DNA of 64,000 nt from Campylobacter lari subsp. lari (GCF_013372185.1 NZ_CP053830.1:1449348-1513347); one strand, 5' to 3'; counted from the first letter of the stretch, positions 47,347-57,154 are shown. Numbers and translations: made by a program. The notes: generated by a model from the sequence alone, not told the origin.

Positions 47347-47368
47347 AAAAGCCGAAAATTCGGCTTTT
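47347..47368. terminator. Rho-independent terminator of rpsU
   Basis: AAAAGCCGAA (47347-47356) and TTCGGCTTTT (47359-47368) form a 10-bp hairpin with a 2-base loop and T runs on both strands. It follows rpsU on the minus strand and separates it from the LysE-type gene. Confidence 0.85.
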
Positions 47369-47374
47369 TTGGTA

Positions 47375-47587
47375 TTAGAGTCTTGACTCGTAGCGTCTAA
47401 GCATATAAAGTCTTTTAAGCATTTTTTTGCGAGCTGAAATTTTTTGTTTTTTACGAATTTCAGTCATAGGCTCAAAAAATCTTCTTGCACGAACTTCAGT
47501 AACAACTAGATTTCTATCTACTTGTTTTTTGAATTTTCTATACGCTTCATCAAAAGACTCGTTAGGATGTACCTTGATTCCTGGCAC
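47375..47587 (-). CDS. rpsU: 30S ribosomal protein S21
   Basis: A 70-aa basic protein of the small subunit platform near the 16S 3' end. All S21 hallmarks are visible: [21 protein letters not shown], then [23 protein letters not shown] choose GTG 47587 so that the protein starts M-P-G-I, as in other Campylobacter; two GTG codons upstream (47599, 47596) are part of the purine-rich ribosome-site region AAAGGTGGTGAGGG. Followed by a strong terminator. Confidence 0.95.
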   Translation of the reverse strand: MPGIKVHPNESFDEAYRKFKKQVDRNLVVTEVRARRFFEPMTEIRKKQKISARKKMLKRLYMLRRYESRL

Positions 47588-47772
47588 GACCCTCACCACC
47601 TTTCATTAAAAATTTTGAAACCTTTGATTATACCATAATTTTACTTGAAAATAAAATTTATTTTTGTAATAATTGCATAAATAAAAATTAAATATAAATT
47701 CTTAATTAAGACAAAGTTTGGTTTAATTTTTCTAGTACTACAATTAAAAAAATATTTTAAAGGAAATCCAAA

Positions 47773-49149
47773 ATGAATGCCTGTATTACTAATTATACTA
47801 AGAAAAGATATATAGCTTATATCATTTCTATGGTTGTTTTCATTGCTTTACCTTTTATCAAAATCAATGGAAATCATTTCTTTTTATTAAGTTTTGATCA
47901 TAAAAAACTTAATTTATTTTTTATAGCTTTTGACACCCAAGAGCTTTATTTAATGCCATTTCTTATTATGGGTATGTTTTTAACTATACTTTTTGTTACG
48001 ACATTAGCTGGAAGAGTATGGTGTGCATGGAGTTGTCCTCAAACCATTGCTAGAGTTATTTATAGAGATTTATTGCAAACAAAAATCTTTAAAATACACA
48101 AAAGCACTGCAAACAAACAAAAACAAGTAGATGGATTTTTTATTAAAAAAGCTTTAAGCATTGTGATTTTTTATCTTTTTTCTCTATTAATGATGAGTGC
48201 TTTTTTATGGTATTTTGTACCACCTGAAGATTTTTTTGTATATATTCAAAACCCTGCTGATCATTTATTGCTTTTGGGAATTTTAATTTGTGCTTCTTTA
48301 GCCTTTACTTTTGATATAGTGTATTTGGGTGAAAAATTTTGTGTTTATGTGTGTCCTTATGCAAGAATTCAATCTGTAATGTTTGATAATAATACCGTTC
48401 AAGTAATTTATGATGAAAAAAGAGGTGGAGTGATTTATGATGGACATACTAAACTTTACCAAAAACCACCACAAGGTGAGTGTATAGGATGTGAAGCCTG
48501 TGTAAAAATTTGTCCTACACATATAGATATAAGAGCTGGAATGCAACTTGAGTGTATTAATTGTCTTGAATGCGCTGATGCTTGTTCAAAAATTCAAGCT
48601 AAATTTGATCGTCCTAGTTTGATTAATTGGACTAGTGCAAAAGCTATTGAAACAAGAGAGAAGGTAAAATATTTCAGATTTAGAACTATCGGATATTTAG
48701 TAGTTTTATGTGGTGTTTTTGCAGCCTTAGTTTTAATGGGAAGTAAAAAAGAAAATATGCTTTTAAATATTAATCGCTCTAGTGAGCTTTATCAAATTAG
48801 AAAAGCACATGATGGAGAATTAATTATTAGTAATGCTTATGTATTTTTATTCCAAAACACTGATAATAAAGCCCATGAGTATTATTTTGATGTGAAATTA
48901 CAAGGCATTGATGATGGTTTAGAAATCATTAGACCAAAAAAACCTTTTAAATTAAAAGCTGGAGAAAAAGACAAACAAATAGTTGTACTAAAAGCTACCA
49001 AAAAACTAGCTGATAATGATAGAAAAGATACCGTAATACCTTTAACTATTAAAGCATACTCGCTTGATGATAAAAATATCATAATCACAAGAGAGAGTAA
49101 TTTTGTCTATCCTAAAAACTCAATTATAGAGCACAAAAAACACCGATGA
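47773..49149 (+). CDS. ccoG: CcoG/RdxA-type cytochrome oxidase accessory protein
   Basis: Membrane iron-sulfur protein that reduces copper for assembly of the cbb3 oxidase. Membrane segments in the first 210 residues, including a Cys-rich loop AGRVWCAWSCPQT and CVYVCPYARIQ. Two 4Fe-4S motifs follow: CIGCEACVKICP and CINCLECADAC. A C-terminal periplasmic immunoglobulin-like domain closes the 458-aa protein. It precedes cmeR, whose ATG overlaps the end of ccoG (49146-49149), so ccoG and cmeR are coupled. cbb3 subunits themselves are not in the window. Confidence 0.93.
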   Translation: MNACITNYTKKRYIAYIISMVVFIALPFIKINGNHFFLLSFDHKKLNLFFIAFDTQELYLMPFLIMGMFLTILFVTTLAGRVWCAWSCPQTIARVIYRDLLQTKIFKIHKSTANKQKQVDGFFIKKALSIVIFYLFSLLMMSAFLWYFVPPEDFFVYIQNPADHLLLLGILICASLAFTFDIVYLGEKFCVYVCPYARIQSVMFDNNTVQVIYDEKRGGVIYDGHTKLYQKPPQGECIGCEACVKICPTHIDIRAGMQLECINCLECADACSKIQAKFDRPSLINWTSAKAIETREKVKYFRFRTIGYLVVLCGVFAALVLMGSKKENMLLNINRSSELYQIRKAHDGELIISNAYVFLFQNTDNKAHEYYFDVKLQGIDDGLEIIRPKKPFKLKAGEKDKQIVVLKATKKLADNDRKDTVIPLTIKAYSLDDKNIIITRESNFVYPKNSIIEHKKHR

Positions 49150-49772
49150 TAAAAAAACTTTCTTCGAAATCTCAAGCAAGACTTGAAAAAATCAAACAAA
49201 TTGCTGCGGAGTCGTTTTTAGAAAACGGCTACGAAGCAACTAATCTTAAAGATATTATCAAGCAAGCTGGTGGTTCATTTTCTTGCGTATACGAGCATTT
49301 TAAAAGCAAAGAAGGTTTATTTGAAGCGGTTTTGAATGACTTTGCAGAAAATCATTTTCTAGCTATTTTAAATAAAAATATGCAACTTTCACCCAATGCG
49401 AATTTAGAAGAATTTCTACATCAGTTTGCTAAAGCTTATTTGGGGATTTTCAATGATGCTAAAACCATAGCCATAGTAAGACTTTTATATTCTGAAATTT
49501 ACAATGAAAAATTTGATTTTGGAAAATGGTTTAAAGGGGGTAATAGAAAAGAGGTAGAATATGTACTTCAAAAAAGATTTGAAGAAGAAAATAATGAAAA
49601 TTTAGCTAAAAATGCTGAATTTTTAAGCTATACATTTTGTGCTATGCTTAGGGGAACCTTTTTTATACAAAGTACTTTTGAAAACAAGGTTTTAATGAGT
49701 AAAAAAGAGCAAGAAAATCATGCAAAAAAAGTTGTTAAGCTTTTTACTCAAGGTGTTGTTAATTTTAATTAA
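49146..49772 (+). CDS. cmeR: TetR-family repressor CmeR
   Basis: Represses cmeABC and other genes; bile salts relieve repression in C. jejuni. The N-terminal helix-turn-helix is at about residues 13-60 (IKQIAAESFLENGYEATNLKDIIKQAGGSFSCVYEHFKSKEGLF). The C-terminal ligand-binding domain is less conserved. Length 208 aa agrees with CmeR (210). The probable operator lies between this gene and cmeA. Overlap with ccoG upstream suggests read-through transcription from ccoG. Confidence 0.92.
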   Translation: MIKKLSSKSQARLEKIKQIAAESFLENGYEATNLKDIIKQAGGSFSCVYEHFKSKEGLFEAVLNDFAENHFLAILNKNMQLSPNANLEEFLHQFAKAYLGIFNDAKTIAIVRLLYSEIYNEKFDFGKWFKGGNRKEVEYVLQKRFEEENNENLAKNAEFLSYTFCAMLRGTFFIQSTFENKVLMSKKEQENHAKKVVKLFTQGVVNFN

Positions 49773-49806
49773 CCAAAGATTGATAGAATAGTAATCATAA
49801 AAATTT

Positions 49807-49822
49807 TGTAATATAAATTACT
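49807..49822 (+). promoter_or_regulatory. CmeR operator upstream of cmeABC
   Basis: TGTAATATAAATTACT is an imperfect 16-bp inverted repeat (TGTAAT...ATTACT). It is the same length as, and close in sequence to, the inverted repeat bound by CmeR in C. jejuni (TGTAATAAATATTACA as I recall). It sits 33 bases before the cmeA ATG, where binding would block transcription. Confidence 0.7.
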
Positions 49823-49854
49823 TTTTTAGCTAAATAAATAATTTAAGGAAACCA

Positions 49855-50952
49855 ATGAAAACAAAACTTTTAACTCTAGCTTGTGCTTCGCTTATATTTG
49901 TAGCATGTTCAGATGATAAAAATGCACAAGTTAAACAACTCCCTCCTCAACCTGTAAATATTATGACTATGCAAAGTGCTAATTTACCTTTAGAATTTAC
50001 TTATCCTGCAAGATTAAGCACGGATTTAGATGTGATAATCAAACCTAAAGTAAGTGGTGAAATCAAAGCAAAATATTTCAAAAGTGGCCAAGCTGTTAAA
50101 AAAGGCGATAAACTTTTTCTTATAGAGCCTGATAAATATCAAGCAAGTGTAAATATGGCCTATGGAGACGCTTTAGTCGCAAGAGCAAATTTTGATGATG
50201 CTGAAAAAAATTTCAAAAGAGATCAAATTCTAATAGAAAAAAATGCTATTTCACAAAAAGAATTTGATGCAAGTTTAGCCAAATTTAATTCAGCAAAAGC
50301 AAATTTAGAAAGCGCTAGAGCAAAACTTGCCAATACTAGATTAGATTTAAAATACACTGTAGTAAGCGCTCCATTTGATGGAGTTTTAGGTGATGCACTA
50401 ATGGATGTAGGCGATTATGTAAATGCTTCATCAACTGAGCTTGTGCGTATTACTAATATCAATCCCATCTTTGCAGACTTTTATATTTCTGATGTTGACA
50501 AAATTAGTATGAATAAAAATATAAAAAATGGTAATTGGCAATTAGACAATATCCAAGTACAAGCTAATGTTGGCGGTGAACTTTTTAATGGAAAATTATA
50601 TTTTATAGATAGTGTTATAGATACAAACAGTGGCGGAGTAAAAGCGAAAGCTATTTTTGACAACAATAACTCAAATTTAATGCCTGGTTCTTTTGCAAAT
50701 GTCCATGTTGGTGGTTTTGTTCAAAAAAATGGCTTTGAAATTCCTCAAATTGCACTTTTACAAGATGATAGTGCTACTTATGTTTATACTTTAGTAGATG
50801 GAAAAGTAGTTAAGACTATCGTTAATGTAATCTTTCAAACTTCAGATAAAGCAATCATTGATAAGGGCTTAAAAAATGGCGATAAAGTGATTTTAAATAA
50901 TTTCAAAAAGATCCGTCCTGGTGCAAGCGTTAGTGTAATGGAGAATAAATAA
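49855..50952 (+). CDS. cmeA: Multidrug efflux periplasmic adaptor CmeA
   Basis: Membrane-fusion lipoprotein joining the CmeB pump to the CmeC channel. Lipobox FVAC with C18. The adaptor layout is standard: lipoyl-type half motifs (VKPKVSGEIKAKYFKSGQAVKKGDKLFLIEPDKY), a helical hairpin at about residues 95-160, and the VVSAPFDGVLGDALMDVGDYV second half, then the beta-barrel and membrane-proximal regions. 365 aa. AAGGA before the ATG. Overlaps cmeB by one base (TAATG). Confidence 0.96.
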   Translation: MKTKLLTLACASLIFVACSDDKNAQVKQLPPQPVNIMTMQSANLPLEFTYPARLSTDLDVIIKPKVSGEIKAKYFKSGQAVKKGDKLFLIEPDKYQASVNMAYGDALVARANFDDAEKNFKRDQILIEKNAISQKEFDASLAKFNSAKANLESARAKLANTRLDLKYTVVSAPFDGVLGDALMDVGDYVNASSTELVRITNINPIFADFYISDVDKISMNKNIKNGNWQLDNIQVQANVGGELFNGKLYFIDSVIDTNSGGVKAKAIFDNNNSNLMPGSFANVHVGGFVQKNGFEIPQIALLQDDSATYVYTLVDGKVVKTIVNVIFQTSDKAIIDKGLKNGDKVILNNFKKIRPGASVSVMENK

Positions 50953-53900
50953 TGTTTTCTAAATTCTTTATAGAAAGACCTGTATTTGCTTCTGTTGTTG
51001 CTATTATAATTTCTTTAGCAGGTATTATAGGGCTTTATTCTTTACCCGTAGAACAATACCCTGCCCTAACTCCTCCTGTTGTTAAAGTAAGCGCTACTTA
51101 CTCAGGTGCTGATGCACAAACCGTTGCACAAACTGTTGCTATACCTCTTGAAGATGCGATTAATGGGGTTGAAAATATGATTTATATGGATTCAACCTCA
51201 AGCTCTTCAGGTGATATGAGTTTAAGTGTTTATTTTAATATAGGCACAGATCCTGATCAAGCAACAGTTGATGTTAATAATAGAATTTCAGCTGCTATGG
51301 CAAAACTTCCTGAGGATGTTAAAAAAACTGGAGTTAGCGTAAGAAAAACTGGCTCTAGTATATTAGCAGTTGCAAGTTTATATTCTCCAGATGGTTCTAT
51401 GGATGAATTAGAAGTATACAACTACGCCGCATTAAACATTTTAGATGATCTTGCAAGAGTTCCTGGTGTAGGAAATGCTGTAGCCATTGGGTCAAGAAAT
51501 TATTCTATGAGAATTTGGCTTAATCCTGATTTATTAAACAAATACCAAGTTACTGCAACCGATGTTATTGCAGCAGTTAGGGAGCAAAATGCTCAATATG
51601 CTACTGGTAAAATAGGACAAGAGCCCGTGGTAGAGCGCTCTCCTTATGTGTACTCAGTTACTATGCAAGGTAGATTAAAAAATGCCAAAGAATTTGAAAA
51701 TATCATTTTAAGAACAAATAGTGATGGTTCTTTTTTGAGATTAAAAGATGTAGCTGAAGTGGGACTAGGATCAAGAGAATATACCTTTAATGGTAGATTA
51801 AATGGAAACAATGCTACACCTATACTTATATTCTTACAAACAGGCGCAAACGCTGTAAATACAGCTGAATTAGTAAAAGCTAAATTTGAAGAATTATCAA
51901 AGAGCTTTCCTGAGGGCTTAGCTTATAAAGTTCCTTATGACACCACTTTGTTTATCAAAGCTTCAATCCAAGAAGTTATAAAAACATTTTTTGAAGCATT
52001 AATCCTTGTTGTAATAGTAATGTATCTATTCTTAAAAAATTTCCGCTCAACTATCATACCTATGATTGCTGTGCCTGTATCTGTTTTAGGAACATTTGCA
52101 GGTCTTTATGTCTTAGGTTTTAGTATTAATCTGCTTACACTTTTTGCTTTGGTTTTGGCCATTGGTATTGTGGTTGATGATGCGATTATTGTGGTAGAAA
52201 ATATAGATAGAATCATACATGAAGATGAAAACATTAGTATAAAAGATGCGGCTATACAAGCTATGGAAGAAGTTGCTGCACCTGTTGTTTCTATAGTGCT
52301 TGTGCTTTGTGCGGTATTTATCCCTGTTTCTTTTATATCAGGTTTTGTTGGAGAAATTCAAAGACAATTTGCCATAACTCTTGCGGTTTCTGTGACAATT
52401 TCAGGCTTTGTGGCTTTAACACTAACCCCATCATTATGTGCAATTTTCCTAAGAAGAAATGAAAGCAAACCTTTTTATATAGTAAAAAAATTCAACGACA
52501 TTTTTGACTGGTCTATAGAAGTTTTTGGAGCTGGTGTTGCTTATATGCTAAAAAGAGTTGTGCGATTTGTATTAGTGTTTTTTATATTTTTAATAGCCTT
52601 GTTAGGATTATTTAAAATCGTTCCACATTCATTAGTTCCAAATGAAGATCAAGGAAGCTTTTTATCGGTAGTAAACTTACCAGCAGCTTCATCACTAAAT
52701 AGAACAACTCAAGCAATGGATACCCTAGCAGAACAACTTGGTAAAAATGAAAATATTGAAAATATAGTTGGTCTTATAGGATATGATCTTTTCACAGGCT
52801 CTTTAAAAGAAAATTCTGGAGCAATGTTTGTAAATTTAAAAGATTGGAGTGAAAGAAGCGTTAGTAGTTTTGACATTACAGGAACATACAATAAACAATA
52901 TTATTTAAATCCTAATTTTCAATCATTTTTTGTTAATCCTCCTCCAATTCAAGGTCTAAGTTTAACCGGTGGTTTTGAAATGTATGCTCAAAATCGTGGT
53001 GGTAAAAGTTATGATGAGATTCAAGCTGATGTAAATAAATTAGTAGATGCAGCAAACAAACGCCCAGAACTTAGCAATGTTAGAACAACGCTAGATACTA
53101 ATTTTCCTCAGTTAAAACTTGAAATTGACCGTGATAAAGTAAAACTTTATGGACTTAACTTAAATGATGTATTTAGTACACTTAATGCTACTATAGGGAC
53201 TTATTATGTAAATGATTTTTCTATGCTTGGAAAAAATTACCGCGTTAATATCAGTGCCATTGGAGATTTTAGAAATACTCAAAATGCCTTAAAAAATATT
53301 TTTGTTAGAGCAAATGATGGCTCAATGGTAGCCCTTGATAGTGTTTTAACTCTAACAAGAAGCGTTGGGCCTGATGATGTAAAACGTTTTAATTTATTCC
53401 CATCAGCGCTAGTTCAAGGTGATCCTGCACCAGGATATACCTCAGGACAAGCTATTGATGCTATCGCGCAAGTCGCAAAAGAAACACTAGGTGAAGAATA
53501 TAGCATAGCATGGTCAGGATCAGCTTACCAAGAAGTTACAAGTAGTGGTGCTGGGCAAATAGCATTTGCACTAGGGCTTTTATTTGTATTTTTAATTCTA
53601 GCAGCTCAATATGAAAGATGGCTCATGCCTTTAGCTGTTATAACAGCGGTTCCTTTTGCTGTTTTTGGTTCTTTGCTTTTTGTATGGCTAAGAGGCATAG
53701 ACAATGACATATATTTCCAAACAGGGCTTTTACTCTTAATAGGACTTTCTGCTAAAAATGCTATTTTGATTGTTGAATTTGCTATGGAAGAGCATCTTAA
53801 AAAAGGCAAAAGTATCTTTGATGCAGCAATTAGCGCAGCAAAATTAAGATTTAGACCTATAGTAATGACTTCTTTAGCTTTTATTTGCGGAATTTTACCT

Positions 53901-54074
53901 TTAGTGTTTGCTTATGGAGCAGGAAGCGCAAGTCGCCATGCTATAGGAACAGGAGTTGTAGGTGGCATGATAGCAGCCTCAACTGTGGCAATATTTTTTG
54001 TGCCTTTATTCTTTTATATTTTAGAAAGTTTCAACAAATGGCTTGATGAAAAAAGAGGTAAAAAACATGCATAA
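50952..54074 (+). CDS. cmeB: RND multidrug efflux pump CmeB
   Basis: Proton-driven exporter of antibiotics and bile salts, 1040 aa. It has the RND pattern: N-terminal FFIERPVFASVVAIIISLAG, LPVEQYPALTPP, two large periplasmic loops and twelve membrane helices. The proton-relay acidic pair is in TM4 (GIVVDDAIIVVENIDR), with the Lys in TM10 (GLSAKNAILIVEFAMEE). The conserved RPIVMTSLAF follows. The gene overlaps cmeC by 8 bases. Co-regulated by CmeR. Confidence 0.97.
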   Translation: MFSKFFIERPVFASVVAIIISLAGIIGLYSLPVEQYPALTPPVVKVSATYSGADAQTVAQTVAIPLEDAINGVENMIYMDSTSSSSGDMSLSVYFNIGTDPDQATVDVNNRISAAMAKLPEDVKKTGVSVRKTGSSILAVASLYSPDGSMDELEVYNYAALNILDDLARVPGVGNAVAIGSRNYSMRIWLNPDLLNKYQVTATDVIAAVREQNAQYATGKIGQEPVVERSPYVYSVTMQGRLKNAKEFENIILRTNSDGSFLRLKDVAEVGLGSREYTFNGRLNGNNATPILIFLQTGANAVNTAELVKAKFEELSKSFPEGLAYKVPYDTTLFIKASIQEVIKTFFEALILVVIVMYLFLKNFRSTIIPMIAVPVSVLGTFAGLYVLGFSINLLTLFALVLAIGIVVDDAIIVVENIDRIIHEDENISIKDAAIQAMEEVAAPVVSIVLVLCAVFIPVSFISGFVGEIQRQFAITLAVSVTISGFVALTLTPSLCAIFLRRNESKPFYIVKKFNDIFDWSIEVFGAGVAYMLKRVVRFVLVFFIFLIALLGLFKIVPHSLVPNEDQGSFLSVVNLPAASSLNRTTQAMDTLAEQLGKNENIENIVGLIGYDLFTGSLKENSGAMFVNLKDWSERSVSSFDITGTYNKQYYLNPNFQSFFVNPPPIQGLSLTGGFEMYAQNRGGKSYDEIQADVNKLVDAANKRPELSNVRTTLDTNFPQLKLEIDRDKVKLYGLNLNDVFSTLNATIGTYYVNDFSMLGKNYRVNISAIGDFRNTQNALKNIFVRANDGSMVALDSVLTLTRSVGPDDVKRFNLFPSALVQGDPAPGYTSGQAIDAIAQVAKETLGEEYSIAWSGSAYQEVTSSGAGQIAFALGLLFVFLILAAQYERWLMPLAVITAVPFAVFGSLLFVWLRGIDNDIYFQTGLLLLIGLSAKNAILIVEFAMEEHLKKGKSIFDAAISAAKLRFRPIVMTSLAFICGILPLVFAYGAGSASRHAIGTGVVGGMIAASTVAIFFVPLFFYILESFNKWLDEKRGKKHA

Positions 54075-55509
54075 ATTAATAGTGTTAGTGAGTTGTTTTT
54101 TAATAACAGCTTGCAGTTTAAAACCAAATTTAGAAATTAAAGATGTAAATTACACTAAAAGTTTAGATCAAAATATTAGCATTAATAAACAATGGTGGAA
54201 AACATTTGATGATAATTATTTAAACATCTTGGTTGAACAAGCTTTAAAAAATAACAATGATTTGCAAATTGCATATATAAATTTACAAAAAGCTTATGAG
54301 GCTTTAGGTATAGCAAGAAGTGATTTGCTCCCTAAACTTGATGGAAGTGCTAGTGGAGCAAGAGCAAAAACTAGTATTAACGCTCCAAGCAATAAAAGCA
54401 ATGATTTTGTCTATGGTAATGATTTTAATATGGGTTTAAATTTAAGCTATGAAGTAGATTTATGGGGCAAATATAGAGATGGCTATGGCGCTTCAAAAGC
54501 AAAATTACAAGCTAGTGAGTTTGATTATGAAAGTGCGAGATTAAGCTTAATTTCTAATGTAGTAAAAACTTATTTTAATCTAGCAAGTTTAAGCGAGCAA
54601 GTAAAAATTTTAGAAGAAAGCGTTCAAAGTTATCAAAAAACTTATGAGTTAAAATTAGAGCATTTTAAACTCGGAGTAATTAGTGAATATGAGCTTAATA
54701 AATTTAAAGCTGAGCTTGAAAATTCAAGAGTTTTACTCACAAATGCTAAAATCCAAAAAGAAGCTAATACCAAGGCTTTAAAAATCTTAACTTCAAATGA
54801 TATTGATGATATACTTTATAATAGCATAGAGTATAAAAAAATAGGACAATACGAACTTAGCATACCTGAGGGCATTGGTAGTGAAATTTTACTTCAAAGA
54901 CCTGATGTACAAGCTAGTTTAAAAATTTTAGAAGAAAAAAATTATCTTGTTGGAGTAGCTAGAACTGCATTTTTACCAAACCTTTCTTTAACAGGACTTT
55001 TGGGCTTTCAAAGTAATGACTTAGATCTTTTAGTCAAACATGGAAGCAATACTTGGAATGTAGCTGGAAATTTTGCAATGCCGATTTTTCATTGGGGTGA
55101 GATTATGAATAATGTTAATATCGCAAAACTTACTAAAGATGAAGCTTTTTTACAATATGAAAATACCTTAAAAACAGCTTTTGGAGAAATAAGACTTGCT
55201 TTATTTAACCGTCAAAGCTATTATGAAAATGAGCAAAATTATAAAAATTTATTTCTAGCTCAAAGTAAAATTTATGAAATTTCTACCTTAAGATATGAAA
55301 ATGGCATGATCAATTTAGCTGATTTTTTACAAGATCAAAGAAACTACTTAAATGCTAAGCTTTCTTATACTAACTCATCTTATGAGCTTGCAAATTCTAT
55401 CGTAGATGTTATGAAAGCTTTTGGTGGAGGATTTAACGCTAAAGAAGAATCAAAAGAAAACATCGAAGCTATGGAAAAAAACTTAAAAGAAAACTTTTAT
55501 AACAACTAA
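54067..55509 (+). CDS. cmeC: Outer-membrane efflux channel CmeC
   Basis: TolC-like lipoprotein forming the exit duct of the efflux system. The start at ATG 54067 is preferred: AGAGG lies upstream and it gives a proper lipobox ITAC with C16 (MHKLIVLVSCFLITACSLKP); an earlier in-frame ATG at 54043 lies deeper in cmeB and would bury the signal. Two repeated outer-membrane efflux (OEP) halves are seen, with INKQWWKTFDDNYLN and LSYEVDLWGKYRDGY, then LLQRPDVQAS and LSLTGLLGF and FHWGEI. 480 aa. A hairpin overlaps the stop. Confidence 0.95.
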   Translation: MHKLIVLVSCFLITACSLKPNLEIKDVNYTKSLDQNISINKQWWKTFDDNYLNILVEQALKNNNDLQIAYINLQKAYEALGIARSDLLPKLDGSASGARAKTSINAPSNKSNDFVYGNDFNMGLNLSYEVDLWGKYRDGYGASKAKLQASEFDYESARLSLISNVVKTYFNLASLSEQVKILEESVQSYQKTYELKLEHFKLGVISEYELNKFKAELENSRVLLTNAKIQKEANTKALKILTSNDIDDILYNSIEYKKIGQYELSIPEGIGSEILLQRPDVQASLKILEEKNYLVGVARTAFLPNLSLTGLLGFQSNDLDLLVKHGSNTWNVAGNFAMPIFHWGEIMNNVNIAKLTKDEAFLQYENTLKTAFGEIRLALFNRQSYYENEQNYKNLFLAQSKIYEISTLRYENGMINLADFLQDQRNYLNAKLSYTNSSYELANSIVDVMKAFGGGFNAKEESKENIEAMEKNLKENFYNN

Positions 55510-55527
55510 GTTTAAAACTTAGTTGTT
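55501..55527. terminator. Terminator of the cmeABC operon
   Basis: AACAACTAAG (55501-55510) and CTTAGTTGTT (55518-55527) form a perfect 10-bp stem with a TTTAAAA loop and include the cmeC stop codon. The adjacent convergent porin remnant ends at 55526. Confidence 0.7.
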
Positions 55528-55717
55528 AATGCATTTGAATTTGAATTCTTTGATTAAAATTATTATTTCCTCTATCTTTTGGGCTATTATGTTCAAAACG
55601 ATAACGCATACTGCCTGAAACATTGACATCTTGGAAAATTTCATCTAAAGGTGCAGAATTTGACACACTTATAAGCCCTAGTAAAAATACAAAAAATGCC
55701 ATAAAAATATTTTTCAT
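55526..55717 (-). pseudogene. N-terminal remnant of a Campylobacter porin
   Basis: A 63-codon ORF with signal peptide MKNIFMAFFVFLLGLISVSNS and a mature start APLDEIFQDVNVSGSMRYRFEH, strikingly like the start of Campylobacter major-outer-membrane-protein porins (A-T-P-L-E-E-A-x-x-D-V-D-V-S-G-x-x-R-Y-R). It then stops at QIQMH, where a functional porin would continue for about 350 residues. The start at 55717 has AAAGG upstream; the longer ORF from 55747 only adds sequence before the signal peptide. The rest is missing, not just frameshifted: cmeC follows at once. A short outer-membrane product is possible but unlikely. Confidence 0.65.
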
Positions 55718-55794
55718 TATAAAGCCTTTAATAAAAATATGATACAATTATAGTCTTTTTTAAATAACTACAAAATGAAATTTTTAGGAAAAAT

Positions 55795-57132
55795 ATGAAT
55801 TTTTTACAAAATTTAGCACTTTCTTATTCACACAAAGCTATGCAAAAATCTTTAGAAAATGGCTTTGATGTAAAACTTTTAAAAAATGGACAAGAAAAAA
55901 AAGTAAATAAAGAAAAAACTTATATGCTCTATGCTCATGTGCCATTTTGTCATACTTTTTGCCCATATTGTAGCTTTCACAAATACTATTATGATGAAAA
56001 TTTAGCAAAGAAGTATTTTGAAAGTTTAAGAGAAGAAATTAAACAAATTAAAGATAAAGGGTTTGATTTTACTTCTATGTATGTTGGTGGTGGCACTACC
56101 TTAATCAATGAAGAAGAGCTTGCTAAAACCTTAGAGCTTTGTAAAAAATTATTCAACATCAAAGAAATTTCTTGCGAAAGTGATCCAAACCATATTGACC
56201 CAAAAAAACTTGAAATATTTAAAGGACTCATTGATCGCTTAAGTTGTGGTATACAAAGTTTTGATGATGATACTTTAAAAAAAGTAGCAAGATATCATAA
56301 ATTTGGCTCAAGCAAAGAACTGCAAGAAAAACTTTCTAAAGCTATAGGTGTGCTTCCTATCATGAGTATAGATTTGATTTTTAATTTTCCTTCTCAAACC
56401 AAAGAACAATTACTCAATGATTTAAAAATAGCCAAAAGCTTAAAACCTCAACAAATCACAACTTATCCTTTAATGAAATCAAATTTAACCAAAGATAATA
56501 TCGCAAAAACTTTAGGAGTGAGTTTTAAAGATAATGAGTTTGAATTTTATAAAATCATCATAGATTTTTTCAAAGATTATGAAAGAAACAATGCATGGTC
56601 GTTTTCTTTAGAAAAAAGCAGTTTTAATGATGAGTATGTAAGTAGCCATCATGAGTATTTAGGCGTGGGAAGTGGGGCTTTTAGCTTTTTAGATGGGGAG
56701 CTTTTAATCAATGCTTTTAACTTAAATGATTATTCTAAACTCATCAAAGAAAAGCAAAATGCAAATATTGCTAAAGCTAATTTTAGTAAAAAAGAAATCA
56801 TCAAATATGTCTTTTTAACTGAAATGTTTACTGGTAAAATCGAAATTGATAAATTTAACAAAACCTTAAAATGTGATTTAGAAAAAGACCTTTTTATAGA
56901 GCTTTTAGGGCTTAAACTAAGTAAAGCCATAAAAAAAGAAAACAATACCTTATACACAAGCGAATTTGGACGTTATTTATTTATGGTTTTGATGAAAGAT
57001 TTTTATACGGGTATGGATTTAGTGCGAGCTGTATTTAGAGATGATAAACGCTTACAAGATAAAGAACGCATTAATATCATGCAAGAAAATGTTGATCCAC
57101 TTGATTTTAAAAGTATGGAGTTTAAAGGATAA
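55795..57132 (+). CDS. HemN-like radical SAM protein
   Basis: A 445-aa radical SAM enzyme of the oxygen-independent coproporphyrinogen III oxidase family. The cluster motif is CHTFCPYCSFH (CxxxCxxC), followed by MYVGGGTTLI (family GGGTP-like, here with Thr), LSCGIQSFDDDTLKKVAR and IDLIFNFPSQT. Such HemN-like proteins in Campylobacter can act in anaerobic haem synthesis, haem chaperoning (HemW) or haem breakdown (HutW/ChuW). The C-terminal HemN domain is present, but I cannot choose between them by eye. Its neighbour is hemJ. Confidence 0.85.
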   Translation: MNFLQNLALSYSHKAMQKSLENGFDVKLLKNGQEKKVNKEKTYMLYAHVPFCHTFCPYCSFHKYYYDENLAKKYFESLREEIKQIKDKGFDFTSMYVGGGTTLINEEELAKTLELCKKLFNIKEISCESDPNHIDPKKLEIFKGLIDRLSCGIQSFDDDTLKKVARYHKFGSSKELQEKLSKAIGVLPIMSIDLIFNFPSQTKEQLLNDLKIAKSLKPQQITTYPLMKSNLTKDNIAKTLGVSFKDNEFEFYKIIIDFFKDYERNNAWSFSLEKSSFNDEYVSSHHEYLGVGSGAFSFLDGELLINAFNLNDYSKLIKEKQNANIAKANFSKKEIIKYVFLTEMFTGKIEIDKFNKTLKCDLEKDLFIELLGLKLSKAIKKENNTLYTSEFGRYLFMVLMKDFYTGMDLVRAVFRDDKRLQDKERINIMQENVDPLDFKSMEFKG

Positions 57133-57153
57133 AAAGCCTTAAAAAGGCTTTTT
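57131..57153. terminator. Bidirectional terminator hemN-like / hemJ
   Basis: AAAAAGCC (57131-57138) and GGCTTTTT (57146-57153) form an 8-bp stem with a 7-base loop between the convergent genes, with T runs usable on either strand. Confidence 0.75.
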
Positions 57154-57154
57154 A

